From Campylobacter sp. RM16187 (GTDB lineage Bacteria > Campylobacterota > Campylobacteria > Campylobacterales > Campylobacteraceae): a stretch of DNA of 64,000 nucleotides. The DNA lies in contig NZ_CP012549.1 of the NCBI RefSeq assembly GCF_025319965.1, positions 558,001-622,000 on the forward strand. Direction: 5' to 3'. A program made the translations under genes and the position numbers. Positions 55,941 to 63,437 of this stretch are shown piece after piece. The notes beneath the pieces were generated by a model. That model ran no database searches. It was given only the letters and a program-made list of their open reading frames with translations, and was not told the origin of the DNA. Every line of letters begins with the position of its first letter. Position 1 is the stretch's first letter.

Positions 55941-56075
55941 TTAGCCTTTTTTGTATCCAGTTAAAAACTCGGCTGTCTGACTTCGTACCCTATCTTTATT
56001 CAGTTCCTCTCTTTGGCGTCTAGCTCTTTTTTGTTCTTCTTGCCATCTGATTCTAGTTTCGTATTCTCTACTCAT
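55941..56075 (-). CDS. 44-aa basic microprotein, translationally coupled (island operon)
   Basis: A very small gene encoding 44 residues that begins SREYETRIRWQEEQKRARRQ, rich in R, K, E and Q and probably one amphipathic helix, ending FLTGYKKG. It is real by context: its ATG overlaps the TGA stop of the 597-aa gene by 4 bases, and the next gene starts 5 bases after its stop. Without it the operon would have an unexplained 136-base gap. No function is recognised; a small adaptor or nucleic-acid-binding role is possible. Confidence 0.6.
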   Translation of the reverse strand: MSREYETRIRWQEEQKRARRQREELNKDRVRSQTAEFLTGYKKG

Positions 56076-57865
56076 TTTTTCTTCTTTCTTTTCTTGTTTT
56101 TGTTATTTTTTCTATTTATTAAGTCTCTTATAGTACTATCAAGCAAAGTATTTTCTATATCGTTCACAGGTATCTCTGTTAATCTATAAATCGTGTTAAT
56201 CATGCTTTTAATCTGATCTAAATGTTCTTTTTGAGTTTCTTGAGCTAGAATACCCTTGCATAATAATCGTATTTTATTAATAGCTATTTCTACCTCGCTT
56301 ATCTCTTGTAGATTTTTTATTTGTGAGATTTGTGTAAAAAACTTTGGATAATATTTTTTTATAAATTTATTCTGTTCTAGTTCGTTTGACTTCAAGTATC
56401 TCATAAGTTGTATCAAATCATCATAGCTATTGATATGCAATTTATCATAAATTTGTTCATTATAAAACATTTGAGTTAATTCTATATAGTCAAATATTTC
56501 ATCATTTTTATCTAGGCTATTAATTCTTTTATTGTTTAGAAAAATATATTCTTTTATTTCACTAGATGTTTTTTCGTCTTTTATCTGGGCTGTTTTATGA
56601 AGAAAACGGTAAAATATTGCTACCTTATCATAAAAAAGCAAAATATTATCTTTAAAAATTAAACTATCAAACCATTCTAATATGACCTTATTTCTAACTT
56701 CATTTTTTAAAAATAGAGCCAAGTAAATTATATCGCTGTTTTTATATAAGTATTCACTTATAACATTAGATAAAAACCTGTCTACACAATTTTGCATCTT
56801 TAAGCTGTAAAAAAGAGATATTTTACTATTTCTATTATGGTATTTGACTGCAAAATTCGCAAGACAAACATTTTGCTTATAATTACAAAGTAAACAATTT
56901 TCTAAAGGCATTTTATCAATTACTTTTACTATGATTTGTTTATCATAAATTTTTATATCAAACTCACCGCTTTCACATATTAATAAAATCTTTATTTTAT
57001 TAATATTCTTATCGGAATATTTTTTTATCACCTCAGGATATGACCTAATACCATGTGCTTTTTGGCTAAACAATAAAACATCGTCATTGTTAAAAAAAGA
57101 AAGGTTATCGTGAAATTTTTCTATTTGTTCAAAATTAAAATATTCAAAGTCATTTAATTTTTCGTCACTTTTCCACTCACTCTCTATATATCTAAAAAAT
57201 TCTTCTAAAAATTCTTTGTTGTTTTCTGTAAGAGTGATATGTCCATATTTGTCTATCATCACTCCATTTTTAATATGTTCCCACTCTTTCGTACTGCTGT
57301 GTAGTTCAATCTTGTTTATTTGAGTACTATCAACAAACCATTTAAATTTGCTTCTTTGGCTTTCTAAAATTTTTATTGCTTCTATCTTTTTTACTGTAGG
57401 CTTTTCATTAACGCAAATTTCAATACCCATAGGTTGAGTTTTTCTATTTTTATAATGTAGATCTAGTTTTTTATTAAACAAATCATATGAAAATGTAACT
57501 TCCTCTTGCCTGATATCGGTTGGGATTTCTCCTTTATCAAGAAAAGCTCTACCGTCGCTACTGAGTTCAATATCTTGCATAGTTAGGGCTTGATGATCAT
57601 CCAAATCATCACAACTTAACAACCCTTTACTTTTTAGACTTTTTAGTATCGGTAAAATAGTTTTTTCGAAATCACTTATAAAAAATATATCATTAAATAA
57701 GACCGCTAGGTTTGAAATTGAAAAATTTGTTTTTTCATGGCTGGCAAGCAGCTCTAATAATAGCCATTCAAAAGTTGTAATCTTTCGTATACTAAAATGA
57801 GAAACTACTGTTTGATATTTTAGATATGGTTCGGATATTGTTACTTTAGCTATTTCTTTTTTCAT
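56072..57865 (-). CDS. 597-aa protein of unknown function, winged-helix-like N-terminus (island operon)
   Basis: I do not recognise this family. The start is placed at ATG 57865, after AAAAGG and overlapping the helicase by 20 bases; an open frame upstream would overlap much more. Residues about 25-115 look like a winged helix ending in the usual ILPILKSLKSKGLL...IELSSDGRAFLDKG pattern. A cysteine cluster C324-x2-C327-x6-C334 (CLLCNYKQNVC) may bind zinc. The C-terminus is a lysine-arginine-asparagine tail (NKNKKRKKKK) suited to nucleic-acid contact. It is directly coupled to the helicase, so a recognition subunit is a reasonable but unproven guess. Confidence 0.65.
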   Translation of the reverse strand: MKKEIAKVTISEPYLKYQTVVSHFSIRKITTFEWLLLELLASHEKTNFSISNLAVLFNDIFFISDFEKTILPILKSLKSKGLLSCDDLDDHQALTMQDIELSSDGRAFLDKGEIPTDIRQEEVTFSYDLFNKKLDLHYKNRKTQPMGIEICVNEKPTVKKIEAIKILESQRSKFKWFVDSTQINKIELHSSTKEWEHIKNGVMIDKYGHITLTENNKEFLEEFFRYIESEWKSDEKLNDFEYFNFEQIEKFHDNLSFFNNDDVLLFSQKAHGIRSYPEVIKKYSDKNINKIKILLICESGEFDIKIYDKQIIVKVIDKMPLENCLLCNYKQNVCLANFAVKYHNRNSKISLFYSLKMQNCVDRFLSNVISEYLYKNSDIIYLALFLKNEVRNKVILEWFDSLIFKDNILLFYDKVAIFYRFLHKTAQIKDEKTSSEIKEYIFLNNKRINSLDKNDEIFDYIELTQMFYNEQIYDKLHINSYDDLIQLMRYLKSNELEQNKFIKKYYPKFFTQISQIKNLQEISEVEIAINKIRLLCKGILAQETQKEHLDQIKSMINTIYRLTEIPVNDIENTLLDSTIRDLINRKNNKNKKRKKKK

Positions 57866-60800
57866 TACTATTGCCTTTTGTGTTAAGCTTCTTATATTCT
57901 TGATATATCGATTTTGCGAGCTGATTTCCGAGTAGAATATTGCTATCAAAGCACATATTGGCTTCAATTAGGGTATTAATAATATCTCGATAAATCCTTC
58001 TATTTAAGCTACCTATTTGATCCATTTTTGGAATTTCTATATTTAACTTTTTAAAGCAGTCAATATCGCCCATAATAAATAGTACTTTTTGTGCACGTGA
58101 AAACATGACATTTATTCTCTCAAAGCTCTTTATATGGCTTGAATATGAGCGTGTCCTGACCAAATTTGATATTATTATCTCTTTTTCCTTGCCTTGAAAC
58201 CTATCTACCGTGTTTATGTCTACTCCAATATATTTAAACGATATGCCTTTCTTTTTTAAAAACAATCTTATCTTATTTACTTGTAATTGATAAAGACATA
58301 CAACTCCAACACTTGCTTTGTGATCAATCTTTTTATCGGTATAAAATTTTTCTAGTTTGTTCAAAAGCTCGACTGTCATATGCAGCTCTACAATATTATA
58401 TGTAGAGGTGCTTCTGGTTTCATGCAGTTCGGATATTTTTTCTTTTTTGCCGTCTACTACTATTTCACTCGAATTTATCCAGTATACATGCTTTTGGGGC
58501 TCTATAAACCTAAAGCCGTTTTCGCCTTTTATTGTTATATTGTGAGCCTTGCTGATATTTTCTATCTCAAGAGGTAATCCAGCTATAAGTCTATTTTCGT
58601 AAAATCTATTTATAACACCCATAATTTGGCTATGCATTCTAAATTGTTTTAACAACGAATGCTTAATATTTGGATGCGCAGTTTCAAAATATTTTTTAAA
58701 TATGGAAGACGTGACCATATTCTTGTATTCATTAAAATTTTCCCCAGTGATAATATTCTTTAATTCCTCATCTTCTCTATCGCCCACACTATCTACTATT
58801 TCACTATATGCTTTTTCATTTTCTCCAAATAAGGGAGGCAGTTGTCTGTGGTCGCCGACTAAGATAACTTTGCTAGATTTTAGCATAGGCAAAAGTAGTT
58901 CAGGGGGAGTGGTCTTGCTGACTTCATCTACTATAACTACATCAAATGTATCAAGTCCTCTATCTTCTAAAATTTTAGGATTATCCGTACATGACATACC
59001 AACAACATTGCAAGAGTTTATATATGTATCTTTATAATATTCATTTTCGTTTTTTAAGTCTATGTTTTCTAGCTTAGAATTGAAATTTTTTAATATATTT
59101 TCAAAATTTTTTCTTGTAGAAGTGTAGTTGTTTATTGTAGCAACCAGATCATTGCGTACTCGTTCTATTTTTTCTAATGCCTCATCTTGGGAGAGTTCGT
59201 CGCAAATATTGTATTTACTTTTTATATCAGTTATATTATTATTTGTCTGGCTGACAATATTTAAATTGTGCGAACGACTTTCTTTGTTAATTGATATTTT
59301 ACCATTTAAAATTTCCAACTCTTCCTTATAAGTTTTAGTGTCTATAAAAGTCAAATTTTCTAAAAAACTTGTTGAAAGACTATAGATTTCGGTATTAAAT
59401 TGATTATCTAATTCAAGTATCGGTGACCAGTATTTTGTAACTATACTTCTTATCTCTTGTAAATTGCTAGTATAAAATAGTCTTTTTTCTGTTTCTTGCA
59501 GCGTAAATATATTATTACCAATTTTCTTTTCCAACTCTTTTCGTTCTTTTTTGAGTCTATTAAAATCCTCTTCGTCATCGATTTTGTAAAGCTCGTCTTT
59601 AATCTCATTTAGCCTATTTATAATATCAATATTTTGAGGATTAGGCTCATTTAGATTAGCTAAGTCTAACCTGTTTTTTAGCTCTTTTATCTTTTTAAGA
59701 TTATTATGAATTACTCTTATGGCTCCACTTGCATCATTTTCATCTTTTTGCAGCGTTATTTCCAAGGTGTCTAGTTTTATACTATTATTGATTATATTTA
59801 AACGTGGTGTGATTACCGGTACTATTTTCTTTATTAGTTCATTTGGTAATACAAAATTTACATCTTTATATTTTAAAAAATCTAAAAATTTAGCAATCTC
59901 ATTTTTAAAATGTCTGGCGGTATTGTTTTTATCCTCAGCTTGTTTTAATTGCAATTTTATATCTTGGCATTTTTGACTGTTTCTAGACAACTTTTTGTTA
60001 ATGTCTTCGATTCTTTCTGACAAATCTTCTAATCGTTTATAATAATTTGATAGATCGCTCATATCCTTGTCTATAGCATTTTTTCTTTCTTCATCTTTGC
60101 TCCACATATCTATATGTTTTTCTTTAATTTTATTTTGTATCGTGCTTAAATAGTAGCCCAAAGCCTTGCTCTCTTTTAGATGCTCTATATCGTCACTAGT
60201 TTTGCTATCGTTTAGACGCACTGCTCTTATAGAAGGGTCTTTGGCTAGCCTCTCTAGTACGTTATCAACTGCTAAGTTTGTTTGAGATGCTAGCAATACT
60301 CGTTGCCCATTTTTCGTAAAATGATATATCGCCTCGGCTATTACGGTAGTTTTACCGGTTCCAGGAGGTCCTTGTATTAAACAAACATCTTTAGTGGCTA
60401 GCATTTTTTGAACTGCTACTTTTTGTTCCTCATTTAAGTTGGAATTTTTCCACACATACTCTTTGTTTATCTCTTCATCTGTTGGTATTTCGGCTTTTGT
60501 TATATCAAATAACCACAAGAGCAAATTTGGTGCCATATTTTCATCTTGCAAGGCTTTATTTATACCTCTCTTTAAACGAGATATGAGTGCAAAATCACCA
60601 ACTTCTTTTGTAGCTAAAAATCCAGTTTTTTTATCTTTAAAAAAACTATCAACTTCTTCACTGCTTACATTAGTGTTGTATTCTTCAATATAATCTTTAT
60701 CTATTTTGAAAACAACATTATATTCGTAAAGATTATTTTTATATGTAGGTACTATGTTGTCTAACTTGGCTTCTAAATCACCTAAAATTCTAGTGCTGTT

Positions 60801-61031
60801 AAAATTCTGACCGACTTTATATTTTGGATTATATACGAACCTTGTATCCTCTTGTGAATATGAATTGTCAAATATATCCAAATTCCCTCGTTTTAGATAC
60901 TTTTTTATTTTGTCAAAGTCTTTTGTATCCTGCACTATAAGATTTAATACAATAGACTGATCTTCATCATTAAACTTGATATATTTATACTTTATCCCGA
61001 CTAATTTTTGTTCTACGATTTTTTTCTCCAC
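57846..61031 (-). CDS. UPF1-like superfamily 1 helicase (island operon)
   Basis: A 1061-residue SF1 helicase of the UPF1/DNA2 (AAA_11/AAA_12) type. Motif I is GPPGTGKTT (221-229), Ia LLASQTNLAVDNVLERLA, motif II VVIVDEVSKTTPPELL, motif III LVGDHRQLPP, IV LLKQFRMHSQI, V VDRFQGKEKEIIISNLVRT and VI NVMFSRAQKVLFIMG. A large coiled-coil insert (about residues 320-670) separates motifs Ia and II. The start is GTG 61031, overlapping the end of the 185-aa gene by 19 bases. UPF1-like helicases act on RNA or single-stranded DNA and are common in phage-defence operons. No nuclease domain is visible within it. Confidence 0.88.
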   Translation of the reverse strand: MEKKIVEQKLVGIKYKYIKFNDEDQSIVLNLIVQDTKDFDKIKKYLKRGNLDIFDNSYSQEDTRFVYNPKYKVGQNFNSTRILGDLEAKLDNIVPTYKNNLYEYNVVFKIDKDYIEEYNTNVSSEEVDSFFKDKKTGFLATKEVGDFALISRLKRGINKALQDENMAPNLLLWLFDITKAEIPTDEEINKEYVWKNSNLNEEQKVAVQKMLATKDVCLIQGPPGTGKTTVIAEAIYHFTKNGQRVLLASQTNLAVDNVLERLAKDPSIRAVRLNDSKTSDDIEHLKESKALGYYLSTIQNKIKEKHIDMWSKDEERKNAIDKDMSDLSNYYKRLEDLSERIEDINKKLSRNSQKCQDIKLQLKQAEDKNNTARHFKNEIAKFLDFLKYKDVNFVLPNELIKKIVPVITPRLNIINNSIKLDTLEITLQKDENDASGAIRVIHNNLKKIKELKNRLDLANLNEPNPQNIDIINRLNEIKDELYKIDDEEDFNRLKKERKELEKKIGNNIFTLQETEKRLFYTSNLQEIRSIVTKYWSPILELDNQFNTEIYSLSTSFLENLTFIDTKTYKEELEILNGKISINKESRSHNLNIVSQTNNNITDIKSKYNICDELSQDEALEKIERVRNDLVATINNYTSTRKNFENILKNFNSKLENIDLKNENEYYKDTYINSCNVVGMSCTDNPKILEDRGLDTFDVVIVDEVSKTTPPELLLPMLKSSKVILVGDHRQLPPLFGENEKAYSEIVDSVGDREDEELKNIITGENFNEYKNMVTSSIFKKYFETAHPNIKHSLLKQFRMHSQIMGVINRFYENRLIAGLPLEIENISKAHNITIKGENGFRFIEPQKHVYWINSSEIVVDGKKEKISELHETRSTSTYNIVELHMTVELLNKLEKFYTDKKIDHKASVGVVCLYQLQVNKIRLFLKKKGISFKYIGVDINTVDRFQGKEKEIIISNLVRTRSYSSHIKSFERINVMFSRAQKVLFIMGDIDCFKKLNIEIPKMDQIGSLNRRIYRDIINTLIEANMCFDSNILLGNQLAKSIYQEYKKLNTKGNSNEKRNS

Positions 61032-61570
61032 TCAAGATAGCTTTGCCACTCTTGGAAATTGTCTTGAGAAATTTTAACCATAGATTCTGTTTCATCTATT
61101 TTATAATTTAAATCATGGCTGCCAAAATTGCCTAAATTTTTAGTATGTACGATAACACTATTTATCTCTTCTTCTATTTCTTTTTTTGCACCTTTATAGT
61201 TTGGTACTATTTTTATCTTATTTACAACAAAGAAGCCACTTTTTACATAACCTCTAAAAGAAAGTGATTTACCATTTAATTGCTCTATAAAAAAATTATC
61301 GTACACCGGTCTAATCCAAACCTGACGCAATTCTTTAGGCTCATTGTCTTTATAAGAAACAATTCTAGTTGCATTAGCAAAATATAATGTATTATTAAAG
61401 CTGTCATAAAAGCATTTATCTAATAAATTTTTAGCATACTCTACAATGCCTATATTTTCTAAAAAATTATTGTTACCTTCAAGCATTTTAGATATATTTT
61501 TTATGTCAAGTTCTAAATCATTTCCTCTACCGTTTAAATCATTTTCTATCTTAATATACAAATCGTTCAT
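61013..61570 (-). CDS. 185-aa protein of unknown function, first gene of island operon
   Basis: I do not recognise this protein. It is 185 residues, acidic, with a helical N-terminus (NGRGNDLELDIKNISKMLEG) and a beta-rich middle (LYFANATRIVSYKD, RQVWIRPVYDNFFIEQLNGKSLSFRGYV). It ends LEWRKKS where a run of seven A overlaps the helicase start. The region upstream is AT-rich and has TATAAT-like boxes on the minus strand near 61620, so this is likely the first gene of the seven-gene transcript. Confidence 0.65.
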   Translation of the reverse strand: MNDLYIKIENDLNGRGNDLELDIKNISKMLEGNNNFLENIGIVEYAKNLLDKCFYDSFNNTLYFANATRIVSYKDNEPKELRQVWIRPVYDNFFIEQLNGKSLSFRGYVKSGFFVVNKIKIVPNYKGAKKEIEEEINSVIVHTKNLGNFGSHDLNYKIDETESMVKISQDNFQEWQSYLEWRKKS

Positions 61571-62074
61571 ATTTTAAATCTTTCATATATAAATATTAAC
61601 TTCAATTTAAATATTTATATAATTATATTAAAACCTCTTTGATTAAAAAATAAAAAAGTCAAATAAAATATTATTATAATTATAAGATTAAATACATATT
61701 GTATATGTGGTTAGTTAAAAACAGACCTTAGAAAAATAATAAAAGATTTGTGATATTATGTAACAAATGCACAAGACTTCCATAATAAAACAGTCTAAAA
61801 TTCTTATGCCATTAAATAAAGTATAAAAATATGCCGAAAATAAAAAGAGATTTTTTGAATATGAGATAATTGTATTGTGATTGACTATAGAATCAAAATG
61901 AGAAAAATGGATAAATTGTTTTTAAAAATTCACATAACCTTTATTCACATACTTTTTACTTCCTTTTACCATACTTTCACCTAATTTTATTAGGTGGCAA
62001 ATGGGGTGGCAAGAGGGTTTAGTAGTTTCCTTAAACCTTTATCGGTATTGACTTAAAACGATACGGTTCGGCTT
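61571..62074. other. Island right end: non-coding, promoter region and arm-type repeats
   Basis: About 500 bases without a credible gene. The part next to the operon is extremely AT-rich and should hold its minus-strand promoter. Further right are the 28-base partial repeat (61953-61980), the 29-base exact repeat (61985-62013), and 60 bases leading to attR. No integrase or transposase remnant was found. Confidence 0.65.
61985..62013 (+). repeat. Terminal 29-bp repeat, right copy (two GGTGGCAA sites)
   Basis: Identical to 49459-49487 and in the same orientation. Octamers GGTGGCAA begin at 61993 and 62005. It lies 62 bases inside attR, whereas the left copy lies about 130 bases inside attL. 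Confidence 0.75.
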
Positions 62075-62093
62075 CTGGTGAACCCACCATTAC
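62075..62093 (+). repeat. attR: 19-bp direct repeat, right end of genomic island
   Basis: CTGGTGAACCCACCATTAC, an exact copy of the tRNA-Met 3' end plus four following bases. Sequence beyond it on either side no longer matches the tRNA, so it is not a second tRNA gene. Confidence 0.9.
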
Positions 62094-62242
62094 CTATTTT
62101 TTAAGCAATCTTTAAACTTCAAATTATTTCACAAAATTACTATAAATACGAGCTTTAATTATTTAAAACCACTATCAATTCATATAAACAGATTATGCTT
62201 TTGTGTGTAAGCTTAGAAAGCAATATAAGATTAGTGTAAAAG

Positions 62243-62533
62243 GAAATTTTCGGACCTGTAGGCGTCATCATCAAATTTAAAAACGAAAAAGAGCTTATCA
62301 AAATGGTAAATGATAGCTAATACGGTCTTGGAGGCGGGGTATTTACTAAAGACATCACAAAAGCGCTAAGAACTGCGCGCGCGATGGAAACAGGTCGCGT
62401 ATGGGTAAACTGCTATAACCAAATTCCTGCCGGAAGTCCGTTTGGCGGATATAAGAACTCAGGTGTAGGCAGAGAGACGCACAAAATCATACTTGAGCAC
62501 TACACTCAGATGAAAAATATCAGATCGATCTAA
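62243..62533 (+). pseudogene. Aldehyde dehydrogenase, 3' remnant with in-frame stop
   Basis: The C-terminal 95 codons of an NAD-dependent aldehyde dehydrogenase: EIFGPVGVIIKFKNEKELI, then [50 protein letters not shown]. The catalytic cysteine and NAD-binding parts are missing upstream. A TAA stop interrupts the frame at 62318-62320 between DS and YGLG. G+C content is higher than that of the neighbouring island, so this is old host DNA. A native terminator still follows. Loss of the 5' part may be linked to the island insertion. Confidence 0.85.
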
Positions 62534-62564
62534 CGGGAAAACCAAGCGGTTTTTACTAATATTT

Positions 62565-62592
62565 AAATATCCCCTAAATTTAGGGGATATTT
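62565..62592. terminator. Terminator of the former aldehyde dehydrogenase gene
   Basis: Perfect 14-bp palindromic repeat (AAATATCCCCTAAA and its complement) followed by GATTTTATTTC. It lies between the pseudogene and the convergent DUF4198 gene and could serve both. Confidence 0.65.
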
Positions 62593-62633
62593 GATTTTAT
62601 TTCGTATAAATTCTTAAAATTTGCACACAAATA

Positions 62634-63389
62634 TCACCTTAGCTTAAAAGTAAACGAAGCGATCAGTATCTCCTCATCGCATCTTTTACTCTCACCAAAG
62701 GCTCTTTTGTGCATGACTTTTAGTATCCATTTGCCGGGTGCTAAAGCCATAACTTCGGTTATGCCTTCTAAATCCGTAGTGGCCGAAAATGCAAATTTAT
62801 CTTTTAAAAATTTATCAAATGTTCCGTCGATTCTAGCTGTTTTAAGCGGCTTTCCTTCAAGCAGAATTTGAACTTTAAAAGGCTTATTTATCTTGAAATT
62901 TGCAGGATTTTCAAGCGGCGCTATCTCCAGCTTTTGCCCTATGGTTTTAGTTACAAACTCATCTTGTTCGCCGTCAATATTTACAACCTCTTTTGCATAC
63001 ATTGAAGCTTGCATGCAATAAGCGGCATCAGCTATCTGATCTTTTGTCTTGTCCATATACCATTTGCCGTTTGCGTCTTTTGACCAAAATGTGCTTTTAT
63101 ACTCGCCTACTAGGATATAACTTCCTTTTTTAAGCTTTTCTCCTTCGTAGTGGTAGTTTTCGCCTGTTTGGATTAGCTCTGTTTTGCCGCCGTCTTTTGA
63201 GATGATTGTAAGCTGGGCAAAGGATTTAGCCTCATCTTTGGGTATCATCTCTTGAAGAGGGAAATTGTGTCCGTAGCCTATATCGGCTCTAAATTTATCG
63301 GTATTTTCTCCAAACACCCAAAAGTCATGAGCGTGCGCTGCGTTTAGTATTGCGAGCGTAAATAGCGTAGCTAAAATTTTATTTATCAT
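62634..63389 (-). CDS. DUF4198 periplasmic protein
   Basis: A 251-residue exported protein with a signal peptide (NKILATLFTLAILNAAHAHDF, cleavage likely after AHA) directly followed by HDFWV, the typical DUF4198 beginning with a histidine. The rest is beta-rich with KKGSYILVGEYKSTFW, KPFKVQILLEGKPL and LAPGKWILKVMHKR. DUF4198 proteins are often encoded beside TonB-dependent receptors and are linked to nickel/cobalt uptake. Here the upstream gene is such a receptor, supporting a metal-uptake role, though the metal is not established. Confidence 0.85.
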   Translation of the reverse strand: MINKILATLFTLAILNAAHAHDFWVFGENTDKFRADIGYGHNFPLQEMIPKDEAKSFAQLTIISKDGGKTELIQTGENYHYEGEKLKKGSYILVGEYKSTFWSKDANGKWYMDKTKDQIADAAYCMQASMYAKEVVNIDGEQDEFVTKTIGQKLEIAPLENPANFKINKPFKVQILLEGKPLKTARIDGTFDKFLKDKFAFSATTDLEGITEVMALAPGKWILKVMHKRAFGESKRCDEEILIASFTFKLR

Positions 63390-63407
63390 ATTTTTCCTTT
63401 GATATAG

Positions 63408-63437
63408 AAATTTGGCGCCGAATTTAACGCCAAATTT
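63408..63437 (-). terminator. Hairpin between TonB receptor and DUF4198 gene
   Basis: A 10-bp stem (AAATTTGGCG / CGCCAAATTT) with a 10-nt loop starts at the receptor stop codon. It lacks a T-run on the minus strand, so it may be an RNA-stability or partial-attenuation hairpin between cotranscribed genes. Confidence 0.45.

Noticed and set aside
57866-57967. Extended N-terminus of the 597-aa island protein
   Set aside because: Would overlap the helicase by 122 bases without a ribosome site; the ATG at 57865 has one.
62075-62093. Possible second tRNA-Met gene at the island right end
   Set aside because: Only the 3' 15 bases of the tRNA are present; no anticodon or D-arm upstream, so it is an att repeat.
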